A stretch of 63,203 bases of DNA from an uncultured Lachnospiraceae bacterium (GTDB lineage Bacteria > Bacillota > Clostridia > Lachnospirales > Lachnospiraceae), in the NCBI GenBank assembly GCA_947625015.1, contig CANQMR010000020.1:1-63203 (forward strand). The letters are read 5' to 3'. Under the pieces are notes generated by a model. It was not told the DNA's origin. It saw only the letters and a program-made list of their open reading frames with translations, and ran no database searches. Made by a program: the position numbers and the translations under genes. Shown here piece after piece: positions 50,401-58,494 of the stretch (positions are counted from its first letter, which is position 1; each line of letters opens with the position of its first letter).

Positions 50401-53400
50401 TTACTTAAAATAGTCCACGCCGGATTCAAAAATCAATTGGTTCTGGTCCCCGTATATGTTAATTGCCACGTCTTCATCCCGCCGCTCGGAATGGGCCATC
50501 TTCCCTAATATCCGTCCATCCGGGCTCGTAATGCCCTCAATGGCCGCGTAGGAACCATTGACATTGTAGGCCTCGTCCATAGTGGCCTGTCCCCCGGCGT
50601 CTACATACTGGGTTGCCACCTGTCCCGCCGCAAACAGTTTATCAATCCATTCCTTATCCGCCACGAACCGGCCCTCGCCATGGGAAATCGGCACCGTATA
50701 GACGCCGCCAAGCTCCGCTCTGGTAAGCCATGGGCTCTTATTCGTAACCACCTTTGTATAGACCATTTTGGACTGGTGCCGCCCAATGCTGTTCATGGTA
50801 AGCGTCGGGGAATCCTCCTTCTGGGAAGTAATCTTCCCGTAGGGCAGAAGCCCTAACTTAATCAACGCCTGAAAACCGTTACAGATTCCCAGCATCAGAC
50901 CGTCCCGCTGCTCTAACAGCTTTTGAATCTCTTCCTTTAATCTGGGGTTGCGGAATGCAGCAGCAAAGAATTTAGCGGAGCCCTCCGGTTCATCTCCTGC
51001 GGAAAATCCGCCTGGGAACATCACAATCTGGGCTCTGCCAATCGCCCCGGCATAAGCCTCCACAGAATCCAATATGTTCTGCGCCGTCATATTCTTAAAA
51101 ACTATGGTCTCCACTACCGCGCCAGCCCGCTCAAAGGCTTTTGCGGAATCATACTCGCAATTGGTTCCCGGAAATACGGGAATAAATACCTGCGGCTTAG
51201 CCACTTTATGCTTACAGACATAGATGTCCTTTGTATCATAAATTTCGGTTCTCACCGTCTCCTGCTTTACGCCGGAGCTTGTGGGGAATACCTTTTCCAA
51301 CGTATCCGTCCATGCGTCCACAGCCTCTTCCATGGAAATATCCATATCTCCCCAGTGAAAATGTCCGTCCTCTGCCGTATGTCCTATGATAACGACAGGA
51401 GCCGACAGGGTTTCGCTCGCCTTTACCTCACAGATAATTGCGCCGTAATCCTTCTTCGTCATCTCCTCCACTGGCAGACTGTCCTCTAAAACAGCGCCAA
51501 TCCCATTGCCGAATCCCATTTTGGAAACAGCTTCGACGATACCGCCAAAGCCCACCGCATAGGCAGACAATACCTTTCCTGCCTGCATATCGCGATAAAG
51601 CGCGGAATATGACTTCTTCATATCCTCATAATCCGGAAGGCCATAGGCGTCACGCTTAATGTTGAGTTTCACAAGAGTATTGCCCTTCCCCTTAAATTCC
51701 GTCGTAACCACATCCTTTGTCCGGGCCACATCAATGGCAAAAGAACAAAGAGTTGGCGGCACATCAATATCATTAAAGGAACCGGACATGGAATCCTTAC
51801 CGCCGATAGAAGCCAGTCCAAATCCCATCTGGGCCTTGTAAGCGCCAAGCAGGGCAGCCACAGGCTCCCCCCACCGTTCAGGCTTCTCTCCCAGTCTCTT
51901 AAAATACTCCTGAAAGGTAAAATAGATTCTGCTCCAGTCGCCGCCGGCAGCTACAATCTTCGCCACAGAATGTACAACGGAATAGATTGCGCCATGGTAT
52001 GGGGACCAGCTTAACAGATAGGGATCAAGGCCGTAGGACATCATAGTAACGGTATCGCATTTGCCCCTGTCTAACGGCAGCTTTGCAATCATCGTCTGAA
52101 CAGGGGAAAGCTGGTATTTGCCGCCGTAAGGCATTACCACTGTACCCGCGCCGATGGAGCTGTCAAACATTTCCACCAGACCTTTTTGTGAACACACATT
52201 CAAATCGCGAAGAACCGAAAGCCATGTCTCTTTTTTGTTGCCGGCAGCGCCCACTTTCTTAAAATAATCCTGCGTCTCATCCGGCATGGTAACCGTCACA
52301 TCGCTTTCCTGATGTGCGCCGTTCGTATCAATAAAACTTCTTGCCAGATTGACAATCTCTTTTCCGCGCCATAACATAACCAGACGGGGACTTTCCGTCA
52401 CCTCTGCCACAACGACGGCCTCTAAGTTCTCCTCCTCGCAATAGCCTAACATTTTATCTGCATTTTCCTTGTCCACTACCACTGCCATTCTCTCCTGAGA
52501 CTCGGAAATCGCAATCTCCGTACCGTCAAGCCCCGCATATTTCTTAGGCACTTTGTCAAGGTCAATAATCAGTCCGTCGGCCAGTTCGCCAATAGCCACG
52601 CTGACGCCGCCCGCACCAAAATCATTACATTTCCGGATAATCTCAGCCACCTCTGTCCGGCGGAACAAACGCTGAATCTTCCGCTCGGTAGGCGGATTTC
52701 CCTTTTGCACCTCGGAACCGCAGGTATCAATGGATTTGGTCGTATGCTTCTTAGAGCTTCCCGTAGCCCCGCCAATCCCGTCCCTGCCGGTTCTTCCGCC
52801 AATTAAAATGATGACGTTTCCCGGATCGGAGGTAAGGCGCTTGACATTCTTTTTCGGCGCTGCCGCAACCACAGCCCCGATTTCCATACGCTTTGCCGCA
52901 TAGTTGGGATGATATACCTCATTGACTAAACCGGTCGCAAGACCAATCTGATTCCCGTAGGAACTATAACCGCTCGCAGCTGTAGTTACCAGCTTTCTCT
53001 GGGGCAGCTTGCCCTCCATCGTCTCTGAAAGCGGTCTGGTCGGGTCCGCCGCGCCGGTAACGCGCATGGCCTGATACACATAAGAACGGCCTGACAGGGG
53101 ATCGCGGATACAGCCGCCAAGACAGGTAGCCGCCCCGCCGAAAGGTTCAATCTCAGTGGGATGATTGTGGGTTTCGTTCTTGAACTGAATCAGATACATC
53201 TCTTCTTTGCCATCAATCACCACAGGAACCTCAATGGAACAAGCGTTAATTTCATCTGATACTTCCATTTCCTGAAGCTTGCCCTCTGCCCGCAGCTTCT
53301 TCATTGCCATCAGGGCAATATCCATCAGGCAGACAAATTTATCCTCACGCCCCTGATATAATGCTTTCCGGTCCTCCAAATACTGCCGGTAAGTCTCCTC

Positions 53401-54150
53401 TATGGGTTTCCGGTAATATCCATCCTCAAAAGCCACATTGGTAAGCTCTGTGGCAAAGGTCGTGTGACGGCAGTGGTCTGACCAGTAAGTATCCAGCACC
53501 CGGATCTCCGTCACAGAAGGGTCCCTGTCCTCCTCCTGCTTAAAATAACGCTGTATATGCAGAAAATCCTTAAAGGTCATGGCAAGTCCCAAGGAATCAT
53601 ACAACATTCTAAGCTCTGTCTCCGGCATATCCTTAAATCCCTGAAAAACCGCTACATCTGCCGGTTCCTCAAACTGCTGGATCAACGTATCCGGTATCTT
53701 GTTATCCTCCGTCTCCTTAGAATCCACAGGATTAATGCAGTAGCTTTTAATCTGCTCAAATTCACTGTCGCTTATCTTTCCCACAATCACATAGGTCACC
53801 GCTGTGCGGATTACCGCCTCTTCCTTTTCATTCAGAAGCCTTACGCACTGTTCGGCAGAGTCGGCCCTCTGGTCAAACTGTCCCGGCAGGGCTTCCACAG
53901 AAAATACTTTAGCGCCCTCCTCCACAGGAAATTCTCCTTCATATACATAATCCACCGGCGGTTCGGAAAAGACGGTCTTCAATGCTTTTTCATATACCGC
54001 ATCAGACAGATTCTCCATATCATAGCGGATTAATACCCGCACCTTTTCAATATCCAAATTCAGATATTGGGTAAGTTCGTGAAACAACTCCCCGGCCTTT
54101 ACCGCATAATCCGGCTTTTTCTCAACATATACTCTCCTGACTGCGCTCAT
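50401..54150 (-). CDS. purL: Phosphoribosylformylglycinamidine synthase, single chain
   Basis: Fourth step of purine synthesis: turns FGAR, ATP and glutamine into FGAM. The 1249-residue chain joins the N-terminal PurS-like domain, two AIR-synthase-type halves (FKNETHNHPTEIEPFGGAAT, GRTGRDGIGGATGSSK, SIGGKDSMSGSFNDIDVPPT) and a C-terminal glutaminase. That last domain has PVFPGTNCEYDSAKAFERAG, LGICNGFQALIKLGLLPYG with the catalytic Cys, and ISHGEGRF with the catalytic His. Most Firmicutes split this enzyme into PurS, PurQ and PurL; the fused form is common in Clostridia. No purine riboswitch is visible upstream, and no other pur genes are close. Confidence 0.95.
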   Translation of the reverse strand: MSAVRRVYVEKKPDYAVKAGELFHELTQYLNLDIEKVRVLIRYDMENLSDAVYEKALKTVFSEPPVDYVYEGEFPVEEGAKVFSVEALPGQFDQRADSAEQCVRLLNEKEEAVIRTAVTYVIVGKISDSEFEQIKSYCINPVDSKETEDNKIPDTLIQQFEEPADVAVFQGFKDMPETELRMLYDSLGLAMTFKDFLHIQRYFKQEEDRDPSVTEIRVLDTYWSDHCRHTTFATELTNVAFEDGYYRKPIEETYRQYLEDRKALYQGREDKFVCLMDIALMAMKKLRAEGKLQEMEVSDEINACSIEVPVVIDGKEEMYLIQFKNETHNHPTEIEPFGGAATCLGGCIRDPLSGRSYVYQAMRVTGAADPTRPLSETMEGKLPQRKLVTTAASGYSSYGNQIGLATGLVNEVYHPNYAAKRMEIGAVVAAAPKKNVKRLTSDPGNVIILIGGRTGRDGIGGATGSSKKHTTKSIDTCGSEVQKGNPPTERKIQRLFRRTEVAEIIRKCNDFGAGGVSVAIGELADGLIIDLDKVPKKYAGLDGTEIAISESQERMAVVVDKENADKMLGYCEEENLEAVVVAEVTESPRLVMLWRGKEIVNLARSFIDTNGAHQESDVTVTMPDETQDYFKKVGAAGNKKETWLSVLRDLNVCSQKGLVEMFDSSIGAGTVVMPYGGKYQLSPVQTMIAKLPLDRGKCDTVTMMSYGLDPYLLSWSPYHGAIYSVVHSVAKIVAAGGDWSRIYFTFQEYFKRLGEKPERWGEPVAALLGAYKAQMGFGLASIGGKDSMSGSFNDIDVPPTLCSFAIDVARTKDVVTTEFKGKGNTLVKLNIKRDAYGLPDYEDMKKSYSALYRDMQAGKVLSAYAVGFGGIVEAVSKMGFGNGIGAVLEDSLPVEEMTKKDYGAIICEVKASETLSAPVVIIGHTAEDGHFHWGDMDISMEEAVDAWTDTLEKVFPTSSGVKQETVRTEIYDTKDIYVCKHKVAKPQVFIPVFPGTNCEYDSAKAFERAGAVVETIVFKNMTAQNILDSVEAYAGAIGRAQIVMFPGGFSAGDEPEGSAKFFAAAFRNPRLKEEIQKLLEQRDGLMLGICNGFQALIKLGLLPYGKITSQKEDSPTLTMNSIGRHQSKMVYTKVVTNKSPWLTRAELGGVYTVPISHGEGRFVADKEWIDKLFAAGQVATQYVDAGGQATMDEAYNVNGSYAAIEGITSPDGRILGKMAHSERRDEDVAINIYGDQNQLIFESGVDYFK

Positions 54151-54192
54151 AATCTCCTCCTAATGTCTGTATTATTTCGGTAAAATTAAGCA

Positions 54193-54220
54193 AAGGTTCC
54201 CTTTAAATAAAGGAAACCTT
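54193..54220. terminator. Bidirectional-looking terminator between cheY-like gene and purL
   Basis: AAGGTTCCCTTT (54193-54204) pairs with AAAGGAAACCTT (54209-54220) with one mismatch. The minus strand then has TTAATTTTA and the plus strand a run of six T at 54224-54229. It ends the CheX/CheY transcript just before purL. Confidence 0.65.
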
Positions 54221-54234
54221 ACCTTTTTTGATTA

Positions 54235-54597
54235 CTATTTGTTTATTACCTTGTCGATAATCTTCTTTAACTGTGCTGCCTCAAAAGGCTTGGCGACAAA
54301 TTCATCTGCTCCGCTTTGCACCGCCTCGACCATCTTGGTTCTCTGTCCGGCAGCCGTAACCATAACCACCTTGGAATCCTGATATTCCGCCTTAATCTTC
54401 TTAAGCGCCTCAATGCCGTCTAACACAGGCATCGTAATATCCATGGTCACCACATCCGGCTTTAACTCTACATACCGTTCATAACCTTCCTGACCGTTGG
54501 TGGCTTCTCCTACAATCTCATAACCCTCGTTTTCCAAAATTCCCTTTAAAATCTTTCTTGATGTTCTGGAATCATCAACAATCAATATCGTAGCCAT
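54235..54597 (-). CDS. CheY-like single-domain response regulator
   Basis: A 120-residue receiver domain with IVDDSRTSRKILKGIL, the phosphorylated Asp in DVVTMDITMPVLDG, VTAAGQ and the final Lys in FVAKPFEAAQL. No output domain is attached. It follows a CheX-like gene by 20 nt in the same operon, so dephosphorylation by that protein is likely. No flagellar or other chemotaxis genes are in the window. Confidence 0.93.
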   Translation of the reverse strand: MATILIVDDSRTSRKILKGILENEGYEIVGEATNGQEGYERYVELKPDVVTMDITMPVLDGIEALKKIKAEYQDSKVVMVTAAGQRTKMVEAVQSGADEFVAKPFEAAQLKKIIDKVINK

Positions 54598-54617
54598 CTC
54601 TAACTCCCCTATCTCCT

Positions 54618-55514
54618 TTAGTCCAGACTCCAGCCGGCGCCTTCACAAACAATTAAGTCTACCAGTCTGCCTCTTATGTAAAACGGAACCTTATACATAG
54701 CGCCCGTTGTATGAATCGTCGTCATATCATCTTTCAAAATAGGGGGCTGCATATCAATATCCACATTCTCATAGCTTAACTTGGTCGCGTAAAGACCGTT
54801 GTTACAGTTTAAGAACTCACAGGCTGCATCTAACACATCTAAATCTACCGTCTCGAACAGCTCCTTGGCAAAATCCTCCGCAATGGCCTTAATGCCGTTG
54901 CCGTCACCGCAGTATCCGGTAAACATCTTCCGATCGCCCTGCATCTCCTGACCTGCAATAAAGGAACAGGTATACTCGGAAATCTTCTCCGCTTTCTCCA
55001 TGCGGAAATAGCGGTCAATGAAACGGACAATGTTCCTTGCCGTCAACGCAATATACTCTTTCACCGGAGCAGGAATCTCATCGCTCTTGGTAAATACAGC
55101 GACAACATCATCCACATCCCCGCCTTTAATAGCTTCAATATCCAATGCAGAATAGTGTTCTGATTTCTTATAGGCGTTCAACTCGCTTTGAATCTGCTCT
55201 AAGGTAAGGATATTATCCTCAATCAAAGCTTGCACGAATAACAGGTACTCATCTCCCTGTTTCTCTAATAAATCCGCCACCTGCTCCTCCGTCAGATATC
55301 CTTTCTCAATAGCAATATCACCAAACCGCATATCCCGCGCCTGTTGCAGATGATTGACCTCATCCGCCTGCTCTGTGGTCATATAATCGGCCTCCACTGC
55401 AAGCAGTCCCATCTTAACCTTGGTATTCTTGCTGTCCGACATAATCTTATCGTACTGCTCCGTAGTTATGATTCCCTTGTCTTCCAAATACTTACCAAAA
55501 TATACTCCGAACAT
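54618..55514 (-). CDS. CheX-like phosphatase with N-terminal MshEN-like repeats
   Basis: A 298-residue protein. Residues about 1-120 carry two or three helical repeats with the YLEDKGIITTEQYDKI / IEKGYLTEEQVADLLEKQG pattern of GspE/MshE N-terminal domains; some of these bind cyclic di-GMP. Residues about 150-298 look like CheX, with the phosphatase-type E-x2-N motif in DAACEFLNCNNG. With the CheY-like partner it forms a compact two-gene module. The ligand-binding role of the N-terminal repeats is an inference. Confidence 0.75.
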   Translation of the reverse strand: MFGVYFGKYLEDKGIITTEQYDKIMSDSKNTKVKMGLLAVEADYMTTEQADEVNHLQQARDMRFGDIAIEKGYLTEEQVADLLEKQGDEYLLFVQALIEDNILTLEQIQSELNAYKKSEHYSALDIEAIKGGDVDDVVAVFTKSDEIPAPVKEYIALTARNIVRFIDRYFRMEKAEKISEYTCSFIAGQEMQGDRKMFTGYCGDGNGIKAIAEDFAKELFETVDLDVLDAACEFLNCNNGLYATKLSYENVDIDMQPPILKDDMTTIHTTGAMYKVPFYIRGRLVDLIVCEGAGWSLD

Positions 55515-55599
55515 ATTAGCCCCCTTATGTATTCTTATTCATAATCATTACCCTTTGATTGTTCTCATCCATATCGTATCGGTACACTTATGTAAGATG

Positions 55600-55629
55600 A
55601 TTATAACACACCTTATGCACAAAATGCAA
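55600..55629 (-). promoter_or_regulatory. Promoter of the CheX/CheY module
   Basis: TTGCAT (55624-55629) and TATAAT (55600-55605) are 18 nt apart on the minus strand, about 85 nt before the start at 55514. The remainder of the 215-nt gap shows nothing else that I can name. Confidence 0.55.
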
Positions 55630-55729
55630 TTTGTTTTCTGTATAAAGCAAAATTTCTGCGTCATCTGTCAGGAAACGGGCCGACTGCCTTTATTATTCCT
55701 GCAATCCGCAATCCAGGAAACAAAAATGG

Positions 55730-57778
55730 CTACCAGGAGCCGCCTCCGCCCCCGCCGGAACCGCCTCCGGACGAGCCCCCGCCCGATGAACCGCCGGACG
55801 GACTTGATGACATGACGCTCTGCGCAGAAGTCATGGTAGAATCCATAAATGCTCCAAACGTCACCAGATTAAACGTACCAAAGCCATCGCACCAGGAAGG
55901 CTCTTGTATGGAAATGGTTTCAAACTTTTTAATCCATTTATCAGAAACCTCCAGAACATATGCATAAGGTAAAATGTTATAGAAGTATGCCGGATCCTGC
56001 ATTACCATTTCCTCTAATTTTTCTTTTTCGGCAGCCTCCAAAAAGTTTTTAAACCCTTTCAATTTCCCTAATATCTCATTCCCATAAGGCGTTCTCTTCG
56101 GCAGATATGTTAAACATATCACCATGCCTAAGACGCACGCCAATCCCACTCCGTAACCAATCTGATACATCGGAGCCTGCCGTAACGCCGGCAATACAAT
56201 AAACGCCCATGGAAGACCGCCAAAAGCCAATCCCCAGACAAGACCAAACAGCTTTGTGCCTACAGAAGAATAAGTTGCTTTGCCGTTTACATAAATGGTC
56301 TGTTTTTTGCCAAATACCATCATAAACAGAACCGTAAACCCAAACCCCGGAAAAAGCAGGGCGATTGACAGTCTTTCCGTATCTCCATATGCCAGAATCG
56401 GGGGTATTGTAATTATGCAATATGTTGCAATTATCATCAGTACAATAAATATTGTCTTGGCCGATGCTGATTTTTCAAATATTTTATTTTTATTTTCTTT
56501 AACATTTATATTTTGTAAGATTTTGGACACCGTTTTGTAAAAATGATTATACAAATCATCTGATGTTACCTCATTCACATTACCGATTATCTCCCGGCTG
56601 TCATTAAGGTTAGCCAGTGAACGGATAGACGCTTCCTTTGTAAACAGCCCCTCTAAAAATATCCGTTCATTCTCATTGTTTCCGTCGTATTCTTTTAATC
56701 GGGTTATCCGAAAGCCTTTCAATTTAGAGAATAAAGACTTTTTCTCTGTTTCGGTAATTTTTATGTATCCCTGATTGGCTAAATAGATCAGCAATGACAC
56801 TACATCCTGATTCTCTGCTTTTCCTTTATATAAAAATCCAACTTCCAGACTGTTAAATCCCTGCGGCGGATAGAACTCAACCGTCTCGATAACCTGATCG
56901 TCGCGTCCAAATTTGTACCATAAAAATATGGAAATTGCTAAAAATATTATCGGAAGCAGATAACAAACATAATGTATAAAACTGAACAGATACTTTGCGC
57001 CCACAAAGTATCCCTCCGGCAATTCACATCTTACCGTTAAGGCTTCCTTCACGTTCAGAATACCATTATAGCTTCCCGTTATCATATTCCCATCCACATG
57101 GTATATAACTTTGCTGGCATCTGTTGAGCCCGAAACGCCTGATGAAAACCCTAGTTTACCCGCATCAAATTCCTTCGGCATTGTTATGGAAAAAGTCACA
57201 TTGCCAATTGCGGTATCCCACTCATTTCCTATAATGTTATAATATAATTCGTCATAATCCTTTACGGAATCCTTTCCCAGATTATAGGTGTATTTTATAA
57301 CATAGGTCTGTTCCCCTGTCAGCGTGCTGTCCGCAGAGCCGATTTGTATTTTATAAATGCCCGGTTCTTTTGATATACGATACGCATTATTGACAGTAAC
57401 ATCCGTTATTTGCGCATAATTCGTTGAGGTTGTGCCGTCTAATCTTCTCACTTTGTTTTTTAACGGAATGGTTCTGAATATTCCATGCTTCGGAATATCA
57501 AAATATGCAGTAATTGTCTCCGTTATATCAAACGTATTGTTTTCATGAACAACTATATTTACATCATATTTATCAATTACATAGTCATAAAAATTATAAT
57601 CTGGATTTGTACTGGGCGTCAGATTAGTTGAATCCGTTTGCGTCAGATTTGCCATTTGATTAAAATTGCCGGCGCCTGCCCTTGCAGTACCCAAATCGCC
57701 GGAATAAAACGGAGCGACAAATACCATGGATAATACAATTACAGCAGATAAGGCGATACCTTTAATTATTCTTTTCAT
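55730..57778 (-). CDS. DUF2207 membrane protein with Gly/Ser-rich tail
   Basis: A 682-residue protein. A signal peptide (IIKGIALSAVIVLSMVFVAP) leads to an extracytoplasmic DUF2207 domain (IVVHENNTFDITETITAYFD, YVIKYTYNLGKDSVKDYDEL). Membrane helices (YLFSFIHYVCYLLPIIFLAI and three later) and a cytoplasmic part with EVGFLYKGKAENQDVVSLLI follow. The C-terminus is a flexible GGSSGGGSGGGGGGSW tail. DUF2207 proteins typically pair with LemA, as here, 14 nt overlapping. Start at 57778 with GGAGG upstream. Function unknown. Confidence 0.9.
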   Translation of the reverse strand: MKRIIKGIALSAVIVLSMVFVAPFYSGDLGTARAGAGNFNQMANLTQTDSTNLTPSTNPDYNFYDYVIDKYDVNIVVHENNTFDITETITAYFDIPKHGIFRTIPLKNKVRRLDGTTSTNYAQITDVTVNNAYRISKEPGIYKIQIGSADSTLTGEQTYVIKYTYNLGKDSVKDYDELYYNIIGNEWDTAIGNVTFSITMPKEFDAGKLGFSSGVSGSTDASKVIYHVDGNMITGSYNGILNVKEALTVRCELPEGYFVGAKYLFSFIHYVCYLLPIIFLAISIFLWYKFGRDDQVIETVEFYPPQGFNSLEVGFLYKGKAENQDVVSLLIYLANQGYIKITETEKKSLFSKLKGFRITRLKEYDGNNENERIFLEGLFTKEASIRSLANLNDSREIIGNVNEVTSDDLYNHFYKTVSKILQNINVKENKNKIFEKSASAKTIFIVLMIIATYCIITIPPILAYGDTERLSIALLFPGFGFTVLFMMVFGKKQTIYVNGKATYSSVGTKLFGLVWGLAFGGLPWAFIVLPALRQAPMYQIGYGVGLACVLGMVICLTYLPKRTPYGNEILGKLKGFKNFLEAAEKEKLEEMVMQDPAYFYNILPYAYVLEVSDKWIKKFETISIQEPSWCDGFGTFNLVTFGAFMDSTMTSAQSVMSSSPSGGSSGGGSSGGGSGGGGGGSW

Positions 57779-57791
57779 TGGTCCTCCGTAA

Positions 57792-58343
57792 TCATAATTC
57801 AATCTTTACATTTTCCCTTTCAGCGGCGCCTGCTTCAAACATTGCTTTTGATTTGTATCCAAACATTCCTGCAAAAATATTGCTTGGGAACATTTCAACT
57901 TTGTTGTTGTACATTCTAACGACGCCATTGTAATATTTTCTTGCATTGGCAATATCGTCTTCCACCTTTGCTAACTGGTTACTTAAATCCTTGTAATTTT
58001 CGCTTGCTTTTAAATCGGGATACGCCTCTGCCAAAGCCATAATTCTGCCAATGCCCCCGGCTAGTTGTTCGTTAGCCCTGATTTTTTCATCATCAGACAT
58101 TTTATCGTAAGAACTGTTTCTCAGTTTTACAACTTCCTCTAACGTGTTTTTCTCATGCTGCGCATACCCTTTTACTGTCTCTACTATATTGGGAATCAAA
58201 TCCCATCTTTTCTTTAAATACACATCCATCGTAGAAAAGGCTTCTTTTACTTTATTGTTTAATTTGACAAAACTATTATATACGGTAAAAGCATATATAA
58301 GAATAACTGCGATAATTGCAATGACAATGTAACCCCACGACAT
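57792..58343 (-). CDS. lemA: LemA family protein
   Basis: A 183-residue protein with one N-terminal membrane helix (YIVIAIIAVILIYAFTVYNS) and a helical bundle with KKRWDLIPNIVETVKGYAQH and ANEQLAGGIGRIMALAEAYP. The ending FGYKSKAMFEAGAAERENV is conserved. I start at 58343 (MSWGYI), 8 nt after GGAGG. It is the first gene of the lemA-DUF2207 pair. Function is unknown; LemA proteins are linked to envelope stress in some bacteria. Confidence 0.93.
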   Translation of the reverse strand: MSWGYIVIAIIAVILIYAFTVYNSFVKLNNKVKEAFSTMDVYLKKRWDLIPNIVETVKGYAQHEKNTLEEVVKLRNSSYDKMSDDEKIRANEQLAGGIGRIMALAEAYPDLKASENYKDLSNQLAKVEDDIANARKYYNGVVRMYNNKVEMFPSNIFAGMFGYKSKAMFEAGAAERENVKIEL

Positions 58344-58494
58344 ATCTGCCACCTCCTATTACATTAAGTGCTCATATTATATCATGTCAGCTAAGCCCGT
58401 TTCAACTACAAAAATAACATTGAATATTTTCCCTTTATTTTATATAATTAGGAAAAGGCTGAAACGGAATACAATCAGAAAGGATTATATCTAT

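Noticed and set aside
54151-54234. Purine riboswitch before purL
   Set aside because: The gap is about 85 nt and contains only the terminator of the upstream module; no three-stem purine aptamer is apparent.
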